In this document: in pieces, positions 8,893 through 20,599 of the stretch
Layout of the letters: every line of letters starts with the position of its first letter
Position numbering within the stretch: the first letter of the stretch is position 1
Assembly (NCBI GenBank): GCA_012934845.2
Contig: WNNJ02002869.1
Span: forward strand, 26,833-90,832
Origin: Pomphorhynchus laevis
Taxonomy: Eukaryota; Acanthocephala; Palaeacanthocephala; Echinorhynchida; Pomphorhynchidae
Direction of reading: 5' to 3'
DNA length: 64,000 bases
Notes under the pieces: generated by a model
The model's input: only the letters and a program-made list of their open reading frames with translations
Told to the model about the DNA's origin: nothing
Databases searched by the model: none
Made by a program: the position numbers and the translations under genes

Positions 8893-10575
8893 TCAGGCGT
8901 CGAGAAGGTGTGAACGGAGGAGGTGTTTGAATGTGATAAAAGAGGGAGCGCGGCGGACGTCGAGAGGGAGTTGATTCCAGGCGAGTGAGGTGGCGACGAG
9001 GAAGGATCGGAGACCGTAGTTGTTGGAGTAATTAGGAACGTGGAGTAAGAGGGTATGACAGGAACGAAGCGATAGCGAGGTGGGGCGAGTATCGTCTAAG
9101 AAAGGAAGGTTGATGAACGATGGGGAGCCGACAGCGATGAGACGAAAAGTAATGAGAAGAAGGCGGAGTTTGATGCGGATGTGGATGGTGGGCCAGGAGA
9201 GTTGGCCAAAATATGTGGATGTGTGGTCGAAGCGACGGAGGCGAAAGAGCACTCGAACGGCGGTGTTGATTATTCGTTGTAGGGGTAGGATGATGGATTT
9301 TGGAGAATTGGCGAAAAGGCTAAGGCAGTAATCGATTTTAGGGAAAAGAAGCGATGAAAGAAGAGACATACAAGAACGGAAGTCGATAAGGGGGCGGATA
9401 CGGCGGATGTCACGAAGAATTAAGTTAGACGAGCGGACCTTGTCACGGACGAAGGGTTTAAGGGAAAGGTGATCATCGAAATGGAAGCCTAAGAAAGTGA
9501 GATTGTGGACTACAGGGATGATCGATGAGGCAAAAGATACAATGGGAGGAGATATGCTTGGTTTACGGGGAAGGATCCACATTATTTTGGACTTTTCGGC
9601 GTTTAGAACGAGGTGGAGATTGCAGAGACGCTTGTAGATAGAAGAGAGACAGTTGGAGGCAGAAATGGCGATATCGTGTATGCGATGTGCGGGTGCATGA
9701 GCATAGATTAGAATGTCATCGGCGTATTGCATGACGTTAAAGGAGTAAGGTTTGATAAATGGAGAGAGATTGCCATGCAAAAGAGAGAAAAGCAGGGGAC
9801 CTAGGACTGAACCTTGTGGAACCCCGCAAAAAATAGGGATGGGAGGGGAGGATGATGAATTAGAACAGACGCGAAAGGAACGGTCGGATAGATATGAGGC
9901 GAACCAAGCTACGGAGGAGGAAGAAAAGCCGTAATCATAACGAAGGCGAGAAAGGAGGACGGAGTGGTCGACAATGTCGAATGCGGAGGAGAGGTCCAGG
10001 GAGATGAGAACACTATATAGAGCCTTGTCTCGAGAAATGAGTAAGTCGTTGTACACTTTTATGCATGCGATTTCTGTCGAGTGATTAGAGCGGAAAGCGG
10101 ATTGGAAAGGAGGGTACAGATTGGATGAGGAGAGATAAGCGTTGATTTGTATTAAGATGAGGCGTTCTAAGAGCTTAGAAAGAGTAGGGAGTAGTGAAAT
10201 GGGGCGATAGCTGGAAGGAAGGGAGGGTTCGAGCGATTGTTTCTTAAGGAGGGGACGAACGATTGCGGATTTCCAGTGTGAAGGGAAGATACGACTGCGG
10301 ATGGACGAGTTAAACAAGGTTGTGAGAAATGGGGATATCGATGAGCATATAGATTTTAATATGTGGGTAGGCAGGGGATCGGCAGGTGAGGTTTTGTTGG
10401 GAAAGGACATGAGGACAGATGATACTTCTGTAGGTGATACAGGGAGAAGATGAAAGAGTTCGGGAAGGATGAGAGTAGACTGGGCAGAGTGGAATAGGAT
10501 GGAGACCGGGGTGTGAGAGAGCAGCGTGGATACTTTAGTCTGGAGAAATGACGAATAATCATTAGCATTGATGTT
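8893..10575 (-). pseudogene. LINE B ORF2, reverse transcriptase part
   Basis: The frame is open for 505 codons from 10410 and extends upstream to about 10575. The RT motifs are in order: PSSYRPISLLPTLSKLLERL, QSAFRSNHSTE, SLDLSSAFDIVDHSVLL, FCGVPQGSVLGPLLF, MQYADDILIYAHAP (catalytic YADD), [10 protein letters not shown], then the C-terminal [24 protein letters not shown] and LLRSHL block typical of L2/CR1-type ORF2. The core looks catalytically complete. It is separated from the endonuclease frame by a frameshift near 10575. Confidence 0.85.
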
Positions 10576-11419
10576 GCAAGGCGTAGAGGAACGAGCTAGG
10601 ATTGAGATATAAAGTATGCCAGAGAGTCTTAGAGTTGAATGAAGTGATTATTTTATGCTGCCAGAAGGAGTTGCATTTGGTACGTAGTAGGTTGAGATGA
10701 GACCGGCGAAGAGCAAGATAGGAATCACGGAAAGACGGAGTGATCGAGCGGAAATCGCGTCTGAGAGAGCGGTGATAGACTCGAAAAGCATGGCGGAGTC
10801 GACGCTTTGAGAGTAGGCATTGGATGTCAAACCATGGGGCACGGTGCAAGCGACGGTGTGGGTGAGACTTGAAGGGCAAGAGAATATCGAGAGTGGATGT
10901 GAGTTCAGAGTCGAAAAGAAAGGCGAGATCGTGAGGAGATGAATATGTTATTGTGGGTAATGATAGAGACGATTTGAGTAAGGCAGAGCGGAGAAGGGAA
11001 AGGTCAAGATTTCTCCAAGGGCGACGTAGGATTGTAGGTGTGTGAGGAGGGGTGTGGTTGCGAGCGAGATCAAGGGTGATAAGAAAGTGATCGGATAGAC
11101 CAGGATCAGAGATGGACAGTGAGGTGTGGGCAGCAAAATGATCGGGGACAGCGATGATGTCGAGTGCCCCGCCAAGTATATGTGTGGGGGCAGTGGAGAT
11201 TAGTTTGTAATTGTAGTTGGATAGAATGTTGATGAAGCGGATGGAATCTGTGGAAGAGGGGCGGTCTAGGCGGATATTGAAGTCGCCTAGAACGAGTGAA
11301 GGGATTGAGGACAAAGAACAATGAGAAAGGAGGTCAGCGAGTTCGGTAAAAAATAAGGCTGTTGGAGCTGATGAACCAGGACGGTATACAATGGCGAGAT
11401 CTAGAGTGATCTAGAGTGA
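10562..11419 (-). pseudogene. LINE B ORF2, endonuclease part (truncated)
   Basis: It starts inside the endonuclease domain with IVYRPGSSAPTALFFTEL, then LVLGDFNIRLD (catalytic GDFN), GGALDIIAV and LSDHFLITLDL, followed by the linker to the RT (FDIQCLLSKRRLRHAF). The N-terminal half of the endonuclease is missing, which fits 5' truncation on insertion. The frame closes near 10562, where the RT continues in another frame. Confidence 0.8.
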
Positions 11420-12677
11420 TCATATCGTTTAAAAGGATCCCATGTTAGTCTCTTAAAAGATCTTGACGCTCTTCAAAGGGAGAAATTGTCTCAAGCTAAG
11501 AAAGAACTTGCATCTCGTGTTGCACTTGGTGAGAGCAATCTATGTGTGCAAAATTTTCAAGTAGTGAGGCGACGCATTCGAATCAGTTGGTCCCCATTAG
11601 ATGTATCGCCTCTCATGAATGTGGAGGGTTTTGGCAAGGTCTTACAGCATATAAGTGCCTAGCTGATTTGGGATCTGAAGTGTGTCAGATTGCTAGAGAT
11701 GATATTATTACTCGCACTGGTGTGAATAAAAGTCATAGTATATTTTATTGTAATGTTCGAAGCTTGTTACAGAAAGTCGATGAGCTAAAGTTTAGGATCG
11801 AGTCTGTTAATCCAATTATAGTTGGTATTACAGAATCTTGGCTTAATTGTGATGTATCCGATGCTGAGGTATCCATCCCAGGCTATTCTTTGTTCCGTAG
11901 TGATCGGATAGGGGGTAGGGGTGGTGGCGTAGCTCTCTTTATGAGAGACGAAGTTAAGGTGCGCGTTTTGAGTAAGTCGTCTATTGATAGAGTTGAGAGT
12001 TTGTGATGTCAGGTGAAGTTTGATAACAGCTCACCTATCATACTGGGTCTTGTGTATCGTGCTCCTAAGGCAATATCTAAGAAACTCATTGAAGATATAG
12101 AGTTGTATACGCGAGGAGATTGTGATACTGTGAAAATTGGGGATCTGAATATGCCAGAGGTTGAATGGACTTCGAATACGGTTCTTCCTACTTGTGATAG
12201 TGAATCTTGTTACCTTATGGAGTGTTTTGCTTATTGTGGTCTTGCTCAATTTGTTGATGTACATACTCGCTTTTCAAGTTGTAGTTCTTCCCTTCTTGAT
12301 CTTTGCCTATCGACAAACAGTCAATTAATCAGTAGTATCCAATATGATTCTCCTGTTGGTTTGTCTGATCACTGTGTAGTTAAAGTTTTGCTAAATATAC
12401 AAATGAGGGTGTTTCATCATGCTCGGTACAAACGTCAGATTAATGTTTTTCGGGCGAACTATGATGTTATTACATCAAAGCTGCATAGAGTAAGTTGGCC
12501 TGATCCGGCTGTTGTCGGAGTTGACGAGGCCTGGGATCATTTTCGCGTGACGCTTTATTCTCTAATGGTAAAATTCTCACCTTTAAAGTCTAAGACTAGT
12601 CGGAAAAGCGCTCGTTGGTTTGATACTGAGCTGGCTACTGCGATGAAGGCTCGTGACTTCAGTTTCAAATGCTTTAA
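11420..12677 (+). repeat. Right 1258-bp direct repeat around LINE B
   Basis: It starts directly at the 5' end of LINE B and runs on without a break into the rest of LINE A ORF2. It retains GDLN and GLSDH in the endonuclease, where the left copy has GNLN and CLSDH, but has a TGA where the left copy has TGG (12004). Confidence 0.85.
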
Positions 12678-14531
12678 GGGTGGGTTTTGTGAATATGGTG
12701 TTTATAAGCAGGCGAGAAATTTCTTCAATTCTTTAAAGCGACATAAGCGCTATTTATTTGAAAATGGTCTAGCTCATAGTTGTAGACATGATCCCAAAGC
12801 TCTCTTTCTATATGTGAATAGTAGTAGGAACGCTAATAAAACAATTGGCCAATATTTTGATAGCGTTATTGAAGACGACCTTGCTGAGATGTTCTCAAGG
12901 CATTTTTACTTGTACAAAGAGACTACAAACGAGTATTCTGAACCTATCCAGAACAGTGAGACGATAAGAGGTGCTAGTGTTTCATATCCTAGTTTAGACA
13001 TAGCTAATTTGATAACTCCTGAGAAAGTTTTAGCTGAACTGCATCGTCTTAAAGAGACAAACTCCAAAGGTGCTGATTTGTTACCTTCGATATATCTTCG
13101 TCGAATAGCAGACTCAATATATACACCACTTTGTAACATATTTCGACAATCTATTATTGATACGACTCTTCCAAAAGAGTGGAAACAATCGATCATTCAC
13201 CCCATCTTCAAAAAGGGTGATAGATCTTCAGTAGACAATTATAGACCAGTAAGTATTACTTGCTTATGTTGTAGAATGTTAGAGCGAATTATACATGGTT
13301 ATATGGTCAAGTTTTATAGTGAGAATAATGTAATAGCTTCTGAGCAACATGGTTTCCGTAAGGGTTGTTCAACCATTACTAATCTACTCGCAGCCCATCT
13401 TGATTGGTCAGCTAATAAAGCCGTATCAATTGCTACTGACATCATATTCTTCGATTTCTCTAAGGCATTTGACAGAGTAGACCATAGATTCCTCCTAAAT
13501 AAACTAGAGAAAAGTGGCATTCCATTTTTGCTTGTTAGATGGATTGAATCGTTTTTAAGCAATCGTAGTTATTGTGTGCATGTAGATAATTTTTACTCTT
13601 CTTCGCGGCCATGTAATATAGGGGTGCCTCAAGGTTCAGTATTGGGTCCATTGTTATTTAGTGTCTACATCAACGATATCCCGGAATTTATTGATTCTCG
13701 GATGCTTTTATATGCAGACGATTTGAAAATCTGGCGGGCAATTTGTTCACCCAATGATATAGTTAAACTGCAACGGGATATCGATGAAGTCGAAAATTGG
13801 GCTCTGCTCAATAGGTTGATTGTAAATATATCAAAATGCAAACATTTACGTGTTCGTGGCGGAAATGCTCAATCTTTAGTTAATTATAGCTTTCAAAGCA
13901 GTGATATAGAACGAGTGAGCAAATATAAGGACTTGGGAGTGTGGATAAACAGTGATTTGAGTACCGTCACACATACTGAACATGCTTGTTCAAATGCGTT
14001 GGGGATAATCGGTCAACTTCGACGCACTTTCATTGCACTCAATCAATTTGCCCTACGTCCGCTAATCTTTGCTCATGTGTTGAGCCGTCTTCTATATGCT
14101 GCGCCGTGTGTGTATCCCCAAAATTCAAAAGAACATATTAGTTCAGAGAGGTACTTCATAAAGCTACCAAGCTAGCACCGCAACTGAAATTTTTGTCGTA
14201 CCCTGATCGATTAAAAGCACTTAGACTTGAGACTGTCACGTGGACCCGCCGGTACATCGATATGAGTATGGTCTGGCAAATTCTTAATGATTTGGATCAT
14301 CCACTTCGAGATTGTCTTCATTTGCGCTCATCCAATATCCTCCGAGGCCATGGTTTAACCCTGCGACGTGAAAGGATAAGAAAATCACGAGCTGTCCAAT
14401 TTGATCGGCGAGTTGTATCTCTGTGGAATAGGCTTGGAGAGTCAACAGTGTGCAGTAGCAATATCAACGAATTCAAAAAGAAATTACGGATGGAGGATGC
14501 CATGGGGAAAGCTGCTTTTCCGTATTTGTGA
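11542..14531 (+). pseudogene. LINE A ORF2, endonuclease and reverse transcriptase
   Basis: Endonuclease in two open stretches split by a TGA at 12004, then 720 codons (12013-14175) of endonuclease end, linker and RT. RT motifs: KGADLLPSIYLRRI, FKKGDRSSVDNYRPVSITCL, QHGFRKGCSTITNLL, FFDFSKAFDRVDHRFLL, NIGVPQGSVLGPLLFSVYIN, MLLYADDLKIWRAI (YADD), SKYKDLGVWI. After a frame change at about 14175 the C-terminal part continues at 14193-14531 (LSYPDRLKALRLETVTWTRR, LWNRLGE). This terminal block is typical of CR1-like elements, including those of flatworms. The RT core appears intact; the frame is broken at least twice overall. Confidence 0.85.
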
Positions 14532-14640
14532 TACTTTTATTATATTTTCTTTTTTTCTGCAGTGAACCAGCCAATTAAGCCATGCTTTTATGTGCTGTTG
14601 AAACATTAATAATAATTAATAATAATATAAATCTAAAAAA

Positions 14641-14800
14641 TTGAAATTTAAAATAAGTCGATTTTTATGAATTGACTAATAAATAACAGACGTTGTATCA
14701 TAATAAGGATTAGAGGTCATCAGAAGGAACTGCTATGCTATCAGGTTTCGGCCCCTAACTCCTCTACCCAACATAGCAGTGGGGCCAAATACATGCTAAA
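14641..14800 (-). mobile_element. PLE terminal region, partial
   Basis: AAATAAGTCGATTTTTATG block, the AATAACAGACGTTGTATC block and the structured segment at 14710-14798. It abuts the LINE A tail. Confidence 0.75.
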
Positions 14801-14829
14801 AATAAAAATAAAGATAAGTAATAAATAAT

Positions 14830-15150
14830 TATAAATAAAAAAATAAAAAATAAAAAATAAAAAATAAAATTTTAAATAAACGTCATTTTTATGAATTGAC
14901 TAATAAATAACAGACGTTGTATCAGAATAAGAATTAGATGGTCATCAGGAGGAACTGCTATGCTATCAGGTTTCGGCCCCTAACTCCTCTACCCAACATA
15001 GCAGCGGGGCCAAATACATGCTAATGATGTATTTCCTCTGATAAAACTATCTAGTATCTTATTCTAATACAAAGTATATTATTTATTATCCATCCATAAA
15101 TATTTGCCACTTAAGAGTTTAAATTTATTCTTTATATTATATTATTCTTT
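14830..15150 (-). mobile_element. PLE terminal region with decayed last codons
   Basis: A second direct copy of the terminal block, with the structured segment at 14935-15042 followed, on the right, by the last PLE codons (the [10 protein letters not shown] region, decayed). Confidence 0.75.
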
Positions 15151-15214
15151 ATTTTTGATTTTTAATTTTTTAATTTTGCAAATAAAATAAATAAATGCAA
15201 TTTATTAGAAATAT

Positions 15215-16705
15215 AAAGATGGTTATCTTGCCAACTTCGCAAAACAAGCCGCGTTTCCTCCTTGTACCGCTGCGCTAATTCGTTGCATGAGGAAATTCAT
15301 TTTCTGTTTAGCTCCAGTCGATCGAACTAATTTTTCACAGAAGCAGCAAAAAAGTCGCTGAGCTGGTGCCAACTGCTCCAAGGAATTCGATGGCGATCGG
15401 AACAAACTTGTACTTCCGCTCATCTAAGCCGCTATATTTGGTACGCTTAACAAGTAAAGCATGATCAACAACGTAACTTGCAGAATGTACAGCGCGCGCT
15501 ATGTAAAAGGCTGCGAGTGTGTTTGTGCATGTAAAGACCCAAACAAGCACTCAACCCGCCTCCAACGGCAGTAACGAAGCCCCATCGGGTCGCTTGTCGT
15601 AGTCTCTAGTAAAACCAACGGGTTCTAGTCTAAATGGAATTCTTGCATAGGCTAGAGTCATTCGCACAATTTAATTGACCGCTGCATGACGTACATTTCT
15701 GCCTTTTGTTTTGTTGCAGTCTAAAGCATGGACGTTGTTTTTTCGGATCGCTTCTCCGCATATACATCAATGTGGTTGAGCACATTGAACGCCAAGTTAG
15801 AGTGAAACTGCGGTGGACGATAACACGCATCATAATAGTTCCCCCAATCATCGTTTTAAAGGGTTGACATTGATGGGATGGTTGCCTGAAATTCAGCGTG
15901 CCATTGATATGTAGGTTTTCAAAGTCTGGGTCTGGTAAGAGTGTAAGGAGTGACGGGCAGTTTCCTAGCAGTCTCTTGCTTAGCTCTCTTGTTAAGCATA
16001 CATAGAGCCGAATGCTGGTATTGAGACTTCTAGTGCTTGTCGGACACAAAGAACTCTAAGTCTGATCGGTAAGGTAGTCTGTCGTGACGCATCATTAGGA
16101 AGCGGCACATTCAGCACCATTCTCATTAGACGGCAGTCTTCTGCGTGGAATGAGTGTAGTTCCTTGCTCCCAAAGCAAGGGGAACATCAAAGGAGGAAAG
16201 CTATTTTCGGAAGGCAGAGCGAGCTTCGCAGAAGTAGCAAAGCGTCACGGGTACTTAAATCGATGTATTTTTCCTACATTATGAAGCTCGTTTAAAGGTT
16301 TACACAGAGTACCATCAATATTAGCTTAGCCTCCTAGATGAGCTCCCAATAGCTCAGCATATTGAGGTAAAACCTTCAGGAATCCAATAAGTTGGAATAT
16401 AATGTGTCGACTAAAATTTAGGATTTTGTGATTACCTCCCACTTTTCGGAATTAAGCTACAATCAAATTTCAAACCCCGCTGCATGAATTTTTCGGATGT
16501 CTAAAAGGATGGTGGCTGCAGTACCGCCAAGGCCACATTCATCCAAGTACCAAATATTGATGCGAGACTACAGACTGTGTGCTAGAGCGTTAACTGCCAG
16601 GAAAAAAGACCTGGGCCCAGTGGATCACCATGTTGGATGCCTTCGCAAAATATAATGTACTCACTACCAAATATAGGAATACTCGGGAGGGCGTATTATA
16701 TGTTA
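15215..16705 (-). mobile_element. Retroelement F, C-terminal half
   Basis: The minus strand reads like the C-terminal end of a widespread animal single-ORF RT protein. LVWVFTCTNTLAAFY stands where that family has a W-D-x-T-x-x-D motif, which suggests a nuclease-like site. Then come KYKFVPIAIEFLGAVG, LVRSTGAKQ and LMQRISAAVQGGNAACF (family consensus Q-R-x-S-x-A-x-Q-R-G-N-A-A). Upstream text at 16400-16705 is the end of the RT domain. The frame is broken many times. It continues upstream, after an insert, at 17811-19385; 16380-16705 and 17815-18142 overlap in content. Confidence 0.7.
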
Positions 16706-17810
16706 ACTAATCCTTATTCAAATACATGATATATATAAATCTTCTATATAAAAGATGGAATAATGTAAATCAACACAATAATATAAAAAAAATTAAAAAT
16801 CATTAGAATAAGATAAAAATCAAATTTTATCAGAGTAAATACGTCATTAGTATGTATTTGGCCCCGCTGCTATGCTGAGTCACGGAATAGGGGTAGTGAC
16901 CTGATACCATATTGACTTATATTCTTTATTATAGTATTATATTAGGTTTAATCTTGTCTTCTTTGCTAAATCTTCGCCTGTCTGAACTCTTTCATCTTCT
17001 TCATGTATCTTTCGACGATGCTTCTAGTGTGCTTTTATCTTTTCAAGCAAATAATCTCCTGATGATACTCTTCCTACATATATACTAAAATCTTTGGTCA
17101 TTAATCTGGCTCTTTTCCTTACATCAATGTTTAAGTCTTCAATTCGCAGTGGATATTTTACTCCTGCTAGGAAAATCAACCTTAGTTCGACTACTACTCA
17201 AGAAGCCTTTTCTTGATCCATTTGACATTGTTGACATTTTGCAATAATGTCAACAATAATGTCATTGTTGACATTTGCATTTGATATTGTATCAAACGGG
17301 ATATATTTGATATATATCTTCCTTCATAGTCTTCGAAACAACAATTGCTTTTATTCTGCTATTGTATCCTAATTCTCCTCTTATCTTCCTGAACGATCTT
17401 TTCGTGTTTATTCCAATGCATCTTTCTCTACCTCTTCCTCTCTCCTGTGGCGTTCCTCAAGTAACTGTGATCGGACAAATTCTTTTTCTCTTACCCGTTG
17501 AAATCTCTCTGGCATTAGATGTGATCATAACTGTGTATCATGAATATGCTAAAGATATTCACTTTTACTCTCATTGTCCTGCTCAGGTTATTGATGATCT
17601 CTCCGTCTCTTTTACGAATTGTCTACTCTCCACATCCCCGCATATTTTCTAGCTATTTATGTCTCGCTACTTATATTTTCTTAAGATGATGAATCGAAGC
17701 CGAAACCTGATTACATAGCGGTTACTCCTGATGACCTCAAATCACTATTCTGATACATCGTCTGTTATTTATTAGTCAATTCATTAAATATTAATTGCAT
17801 AAAATCTGAC
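16706..17810 (+). mobile_element. PLE-derived composite insert in retroelement F
   Basis: Bounded on the left by part of a PLE terminal region (structured segment remains at 16836-16925) and on the right by another terminal part (CCGAAACCTGATTACATAG, CTCCTGATGACCTC at 17700-17740). It also contains an L2-like RT fragment at 17340-17660. The content from 16706 to about 18646 recurs at 29430-31380. Confidence 0.7.
17340..17660 (+). mobile_element. L2/B-like LINE RT fragment
   Basis: Short RT remnant: [16 protein letters not shown] corresponds to the S-C-G-V-P-Q-G-S-V-x-G-P-x-L-F motif, and [16 protein letters not shown] to the catalytic YADD region with its usual downstream residues. It is frameshifted. 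The copy at 30070-30395 is nearly identical. Confidence 0.65.
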
Positions 17811-19385
17811 TGGCACCCAGTAAGTTGGCATATGATGTCTACACTGAGATCTGGGACGTCTGTGATTACCTCACACTTTTCAGAATTTAGCTACAATCAG
17901 ATTTCAAACCCCGCTGCATGAATTTTTCGGATGTTAAAAAGGATGATGGCTGCAGTACCGCCAAGACCGCAGTCATCCAAGTATCAAATATTGATGCGAG
18001 ACTACAGACTGTGTGCTTGAGCGCTAACTGCCGGGTACAAAAGACCTGAGCCCAGTAGATTACCTTGTTGGATGCCTTCGCGGGATATAATGTGCTCACT
18101 ACCAAATATAAGAATACTCGGGAGGGTGTATCATATGTTAACGAATGGTAGGATCTCAGGAACATAGCGCGCGACGTTAAGCAAGACTGCGTCTCTGCTT
18201 ACGCAATTGAAAGCATTACAAAACTCCAGCTTAACCATTGCTTGATTCCGGGTTGCGATGCCGCGCTGAAACGTACAAGAGACATGTACTACTGCCTCGA
18301 CACCCCATAGTACGCTGACGCCTAACTGAATATAAAGAAGTTGATCGACAAGCAACTCAGTAGCGAGCTGGCTTGTGAGCTTGGCGGCTATGCGACGAAT
18401 TGTAAATCCCACTGCAATCGGTCGAATACCACCGTATTTTTTGAGAAGGCGAGTAGTTTGCCTCCACAAAGAATTTTGGCAGCATTTTCCGGCACCATCC
18501 CACTAACGATAATCATAATCAAGTTCGCCCAAGACTTGGAAAGATGACTAGCAGGCGCGACAGCAGAATGTCCCGGAAGGTTTCTATGTGCATATGACTC
18601 AGGCCATCCGTGTCTGTTGCTGAAGACGGCGGGAAGACTGTAGTGGATCTCCGGAAGTTTTATTAGAATAACTGCGTCTTTGTTGTTGATTATTCTTCTG
18701 GTCTTAAATTGGGAGCTTATATCTGGAACAAACGTCGCGTATCTACCATGCAATAAATCCAATTGACGGATAGTTCTGAATCTTATTTGGCACACGGAGC
18801 GCGATTTTTGGGAAGCAAAGTAGAGTCAACCACGCCTACTTATTTGTCGACAGCGCTACAACTGCACTCATTAACTCAGAGAGCTTTGCAGCTACAGTTG
18901 GCCTAGCTCCTCGTGGAATACGTCTTACTACACGCACACGGTCAGCCAGAAGCTTTGTGCACATTGATGGCACAGATCTATAGTTGGTGCTGCTTGCTAC
19001 CATGCCGAAATGATCGCTAACAATCTCTTGGTCGAAATCAAATGAGATCGGTAGTCCTGAGCCTTGCAATCGTGAATAGGGTCATGTTTGCGGATTAGTC
19101 CTGTGACGTTTAAAACGATGCGCCGACGACATACAGAGCACTGGGAATGTATGTGCTTGCGGCAACGTGCAGGGGTTGTGCGATCGCATATTGCAGCTGC
19201 TAGACGATCGTGAGTTGCATAAGTAGCTAGGTCGTTTATTGCAGCGGCTTGGAAGTCGTTAGTTGCGGCGGCAAGACGGTTGTGAGTAGCACCGGAAGCT
19301 CGGTCGTTTTTTGCAGCAGCTTGGAGGTCGTTAGTTGAAGCGGTAGTTGGATCGTTGATTGCAGCGGCAGCATCTTTTAACATTT
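17811..19385 (-). mobile_element. Retroelement F, N-terminal half with RT
   Basis: The order on the minus strand is as follows. First, an alanine-rich N-terminus of repeated AxxND units (19165-19380). Second, a zinc-finger-like segment (CSVCRRRIVLNVTGLIRKH). Third, RVRVVRRIPRGARPTVAAKL and related linker text typical of this RT family. Fourth, the RT itself: [62 protein letters not shown] and [13 protein letters not shown] (catalytic YLDD). It is broken by many stops and frameshifts. I know the family from many invertebrate genomes but will not put a clade name on it. Confidence 0.7.
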
Positions 19386-19628
19386 ATTATATGCATATTT
19401 TAAATGTTAATATTTTTAATATTAGCATATCTTTATGTTAATATTTTATATTAGCGTATAAATAATATGCTATAACTTTATCATATATCAATTTTATTGT
19501 AATTAATTTGTTAATTTATAATTAGCATTTAAATTAATAAATTTATTGTCCGATGATACGTTTGATGCGCTCGTATTTTGTAAAAAGCGTTAAAACATCG
19601 AGAGGAATAATAAAATAAAAAATTATTG

Positions 19629-19671
19629 TTCACAAATTTTCGACTATTGCATTAGTCCTTTTCAAGTGTTA
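19629..19671 (-). repeat. Penelope-type terminal motif
   Basis: On the minus strand CACTTGAAAAGGACTAATGC, a stem GACTA/TAGTC, then GAAAATTTGTGAACAATAA. To its left, at 19560-19620, the companion block with AAAACATCGAGAGGAATAAT follows. The same pair of blocks forms the tandem array at 44900-45690. Confidence 0.6.
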
Positions 19672-19825
19672 TGTCTAAAAACAACACTTATGGTTGTGAC
19701 AAGGCATTATCCTCACTGGTATTAAGAAGAACAGGCTTTTTAAGTGGCAAATGTGACTATCAGTCATTTGCAAGCTCACTAAAATGACAATTTTTTTATA
19801 AATTAGAATTCCGTAGAAATTTAAA

Positions 19826-20597
19826 TAAACATTTTTAAATTATACACATGAAGATGTGTTTAACATATCTCCTCCCACTGTATATTTTGTCTCATCGATC
19901 ATCCCCATTGTCCACAATCTCACTTTCTTAGGCTTCCATTTCGATGATCACCTTTCCCTTAAACCCTTCGTCCGTGACAAGGTCCGCTCATCTAACTTAA
20001 TTCTCCGTGACATCCGCCGTATCCGCCCCCTTATCGACTTCCGTTCTTGTATGTATCTTCTTTCATCGCTTCTTTTCCCTAAAATCGATTACTGCCTTAG
20101 CCTTTTCGCCAATTCTCCAAAATCCATCATCCTACCCCTACAACGAATAATCAACACCGCCGTTCGAGTGCTCTTTCGTCTCCGTCGCTTCGACCACACA
20201 TCCACATATTTTGCCCAACTCTCCTGGCCCACCATCCACATCCGCATCAAACTCCGCCTTCTCGTTACTTTTCGTCTCATCGCTGTCGGCTCCCCATCGT
20301 TCATCAACCTTCCTTTCTTAGACGATACTCGCCCCACCTCGCTATCGCTTCGTTCCTGTCATACCCTCTTACTCCACGTTCCTAATTACTCCAACAACTA
20401 CGGTCTCCAATCCTTCCTCGTCGCCGCCTCACTCGCCTGGAATCAACTCCCTCTCGACGTCCGCCGTGCCTCCTCCTTTATCACATTCAAACACATCCTC
20501 CGTTCACACCTACTCGACACCTGATTCACAGTTTTGTTTTGTTGTGGTCGTGTAAGCGTGCGCTGGCACGCATTTGCCACGTTAAAATAAATCCCTT
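19826..20597 (+). mobile_element. LINE B family copy nested in LINE C
   Basis: 5'-truncated B-family element. 222 codons (19856-20524) give [33 protein letters not shown] and [11 protein letters not shown], ending LLDT-stop. The 3' end has the GCGTGCGCTGGCACGC hairpin and AAATAAATC. It lies between the last ORF2 codons of LINE C: joining the flanks gives TASSLKMFI-stop, with TTTAAA shared at both borders as a short target duplication. About 98 percent identical to LINE B at 8817. Confidence 0.88.
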
Positions 20598-20599
20598 TT

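Larger units (their letters stand above)
8817..11419 (-). mobile_element. L2-like LINE B, 5'-truncated, inside LINE A
   Basis: Minus-strand non-LTR element. Its 3' end at 8817 has a short A/T tail and AATAAATC, preceded by a GCGTGCGCTGGCACGC hairpin that is also present at the 3' end of the copy at 19826-20597. Its 5' end is truncated in the endonuclease domain, with a junction of two GATCTAGAGT repeats at 11399-11418. The GC content and codon use are clearly higher in C than in the surrounding AT-rich DNA. It is flanked by the 1258-bp repeats of LINE A. Confidence 0.88.
6421..14640 (+). mobile_element. CR1-like LINE A, interrupted by LINE B
   Basis: The element comprises a 5' leader (from about 6421), ORF1 (6641-7801), ORF2 (from 7681, endonuclease then RT) and a short 3' region ending in ATTAATAATAATT-like tandem repeats near 14640, as CR1-type tails do. 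LINE B sits at 8817-11419. After B, sequence A does not continue but repeats from position 7559-equivalent: 7559-8816 and 11420-12677 are the same 1258 bp, about 20 substitutions apart and with no indel seen. The original uninterrupted element is therefore the left part up to 8816 followed by 12678 onward. Confidence 0.85.

Noticed and set aside
9080-9934. Plus-strand open frames inside LINE B
   Set aside because: They are antisense to a long, clearly recognisable RT frame, and their Arg-rich composition is what the complement of that frame gives.
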